A stretch of DNA of 7,941 nucleotides from an uncultured Veillonella sp. (GTDB lineage: Bacteria > Bacillota > Negativicutes > Veillonellales > Veillonellaceae), in the NCBI GenBank assembly GCA_915066865.1, contig CAJZEE010000083.1:1-7941 (forward strand), given 5' to 3'. Positions 6,401 through 7,941 of the stretch are shown piece by piece (the stretch's first letter is position 1; each line of letters begins with the position of its first letter). The translations under genes and the position numbers were made by a program. A model generated the notes under the pieces. That model saw only the letters and a program-made list of their open reading frames with translations, searched no databases and was not told where the DNA came from.

Positions 6401-7152
6401 TTATTTTCACCTATATGATTAATCATGTTTGCCGTATAAGCAGCACCAAATCCATTGTCTATATTGACAACTGTTACGCCACTCGCACAGGAATTTAGCA
6501 TTGATAGTAGCGCAGTAACACCACCGAAGGCTGTTCCATACCCAACACTAGTAGGCACCGCGATGACAGGCACATCCACAAGTCCCCCAACTACACTAGC
6601 TAAGGCCCCCTCCATGCCTGCAATGACAACAATAACTTTTGCAGACATAATAGTATTTAGATGTTGTAATAATCGATGAATACCCGCAACGCCTACGTCA
6701 TAAATTCGATGAACGGTATTACCGTAAAACTCTGCTGTAATAGCACATTCTTCGGCAACCTTATAGTCACTTGTACCACCAGTAATAACTGCTATAGCGG
6801 ATTCAGTTTTTTGACTTGGAAGATCTCCAATATAACCAATATGAGCAGCATTTATATAGGTCAATTGATACTTTTCTTGAACCTCTGCAGCCACATTCGG
6901 TGCTAATCTTGTAATTAATATTTGACGTTGCCCATTAGATATCATAGATGAGATAATACCAATTATTTGTTCTGTAGTTTTTCCGGCACCATATATAACC
7001 TCTGGCACACCTTGTCGTATTTGACGATGAAGATCAACATGTGCAAATCCTAAGTCTTCTATAGGTTTCATCTTTAGCTTTAATAAGACTGTATCCACAT
7101 CCAGCTGTCCATTTTTTACTTTCTCTAAAAGAGTTCTAATATTGTCACTCAT
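6397..7152 (-). CDS. larB: LarB, NaAD carboxylase/hydrolase of nickel-pincer cofactor synthesis
   Basis: Carboxylates nicotinic acid adenine dinucleotide at C5 and releases AMP, giving pyridinium-3,5-biscarboxylic acid mononucleotide, the first step to NPN. At 251 residues it is of normal length. The C-terminal two thirds is a PurE-like (AIR carboxylase) fold: TGGTSDYKVAEE (124-135), YDVGVAGIHR (151-160), AGMEGALASVVGG (178-190), PTSVGYG (200-206) and MLNSCASG (218-225). C222 matches the reported active-site cysteine (Cys221 in L. plantarum), which attacks the nicotinic ring. The N-terminal region (1-60) is the family's extra domain. The ATG overlaps the larE stop codon by four bases, with GAGGTG about five bases upstream, and the gene ends in an ATGA overlap with larC. 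Confidence 0.95.
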   Translation of the reverse strand: MSDNIRTLLEKVKNGQLDVDTVLLKLKMKPIEDLGFAHVDLHRQIRQGVPEVIYGAGKTTEQIIGIISSMISNGQRQILITRLAPNVAAEVQEKYQLTYINAAHIGYIGDLPSQKTESAIAVITGGTSDYKVAEECAITAEFYGNTVHRIYDVGVAGIHRLLQHLNTIMSAKVIVVIAGMEGALASVVGGLVDVPVIAVPTSVGYGTAFGGVTALLSMLNSCASGVTVVNIDNGFGAAYTANMINHIGENK

Positions 7153-7895
7153 GAACGCACCTCTAAATCTAATACAACATCATCAAACATAGATTTAAAA
7201 TATGTGAGGATCTCATTCCTATTTTTAATAACTATAACTATTTGATTTTCTGGAACTTGGATTTTGGCATTATTTCCCATCAAACGAACCCGAAAATCAG
7301 ATAATCCAAGCGAGAAAAGATAGCCCTCAGCTCGTTCTAAATGAATCAAGTCATTAGCAGTAATTTGTTGTCCTGGTTGAAATCTTGTAGCCAAACAAGC
7401 ATAAGATGGTTTATCCCAAGTAAACAAATCAGCTTTATAAGCTAATTTTCGGATCATAGTCTTGGTTAGATTACATTCTCGCAGAGGTGATTTAACAGAT
7501 AGCTCTGCAATAGCTTTCATTCCTGGTCGATCATCTACATCATCACTAGCATTAGTGCCATCACATAAAATAGTAAAACCATCACGTCTAGCATGTTCAC
7601 TTATAGTTGAAAACACATGATATTTACAGTAATAGCATCGATTACTTGGATTACTCGTTATATCGTCATATTCAAGTACATCAATATCTATTATTTTTAA
7701 GGAAATATCTATTAATTCTGCGACTTTCTTAGCATCTTCTAGTTCAAATTGTGGCACAAATTGAGATTTTACAGTATATGCTTTGCATAAAACTCCAGAT
7801 TGTTTGGCTGCATATGCTAAATAAGTTGAATCTACACCGCCTGATAGGGCGATTGCGATCTTATCAAAACTCCTTAAATACTCTATCAAATTCAT
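7149..7895 (-). CDS. larE: LarE, ATP-dependent sulfur insertase of nickel-pincer cofactor synthesis
   Basis: Converts the two carboxylates of the LarB product to thiocarboxylates after adenylation by ATP. The N-terminal PP-loop ATP site is SGGVDST (18-24), followed by GTNASDDVDDRPG (113-125) and KSPLREC (135-141), all typical of LarE at 248 residues. KPSYACLATR (162-171) carries C167, the counterpart of the sacrificial Cys176 of L. plantarum. NRCYYCK (85-91) adds C87 and C90. A three-cysteine set of this kind fits the LarE class reported in Thermotoga maritima to bind a [4Fe-4S] cluster and turn over catalytically; this assignment is inferred from position only. First gene of the operon in the window. 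The ribosome-binding site is weak (AAAGG about 11 bases upstream), and the promoter lies at or beyond the window edge. Confidence 0.94.
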   Translation of the reverse strand: MNLIEYLRSFDKIAIALSGGVDSTYLAYAAKQSGVLCKAYTVKSQFVPQFELEDAKKVAELIDISLKIIDIDVLEYDDITSNPSNRCYYCKYHVFSTISEHARRDGFTILCDGTNASDDVDDRPGMKAIAELSVKSPLRECNLTKTMIRKLAYKADLFTWDKPSYACLATRFQPGQQITANDLIHLERAEGYLFSLGLSDFRVRLMGNNAKIQVPENQIVIVIKNRNEILTYFKSMFDDVVLDLEVRS

Positions 7896-7934
7896 AACTT
7901 ATATAACCTTTATCGATTTTCTATACTCTATAGT

Positions 7935-7940
7935 ATTATA
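7935..7940 (-). promoter_or_regulatory. Possible -10 box of the lar operon at the window edge
   Basis: A perfect TATAAT occurs on the minus strand 39 bases upstream of the larE ATG. Its -35 box would lie outside the window, so the call rests on one hexamer in AT-rich DNA. A small inverted repeat (ATACT-N4-AGTAT) directly downstream could be a regulator site. Confidence 0.3.
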
Positions 7941-7941
7941 T

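Overview
The window looks like a contig end from an AT-rich anaerobic member of the Negativicutes, most likely Veillonella. This assignment is an inference from protein style, base composition and the lactate theme; no search was run. Positions 1-27 are not biological. They match the end of the Illumina TruSeq read-1 adapter, so the left edge is an untrimmed assembly end. All eight credible genes lie on the minus strand, so transcription runs from the right edge to the left.

Right half (7895 down to 3754): a compact operon in the order larE-larB-larC-larA. LarB, LarE and LarC successively carboxylate, sulfurise and nickelate a pyridinium mononucleotide. The product is the nickel-pincer cofactor (NPN), and LarA is the NPN-dependent lactate racemase that uses it. 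larE/larB and larB/larC overlap by ATGA, which suggests translational coupling. larA follows about 55 bases after larC with its own strong ribosome-binding site. A 13-bp stem terminator (3674-3706) ends the operon. The lactate channel gene larD, a nickel transporter and a regulator are all absent from the window. For a lactate-fermenting organism, the operon would allow use of both D- and L-lactate.

Middle (3493 down to 668): a consensus-like promoter (TTGACT-N18-TATAAT) drives a seven-helix DUF3100-like membrane protein, which overlaps by 8 bases a five-helix membrane protein. After a 132-base gap with an inverted-repeat leader comes an M20-family metal amidohydrolase, then a terminator. The two membrane proteins share a repeated segment predicted to sit in opposite orientations. 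They are therefore proposed here to be two halves of one inverted-repeat transporter, working with the hydrolase in an AbgT/AbgB-like uptake-and-cleave arrangement.

Left end (649 down to 105): a single small membrane-anchored protein of unknown function with its own promoter. The two terminators have identical 10-bp stem arms, which may mark a recurring terminator or repeat sequence in this genome.
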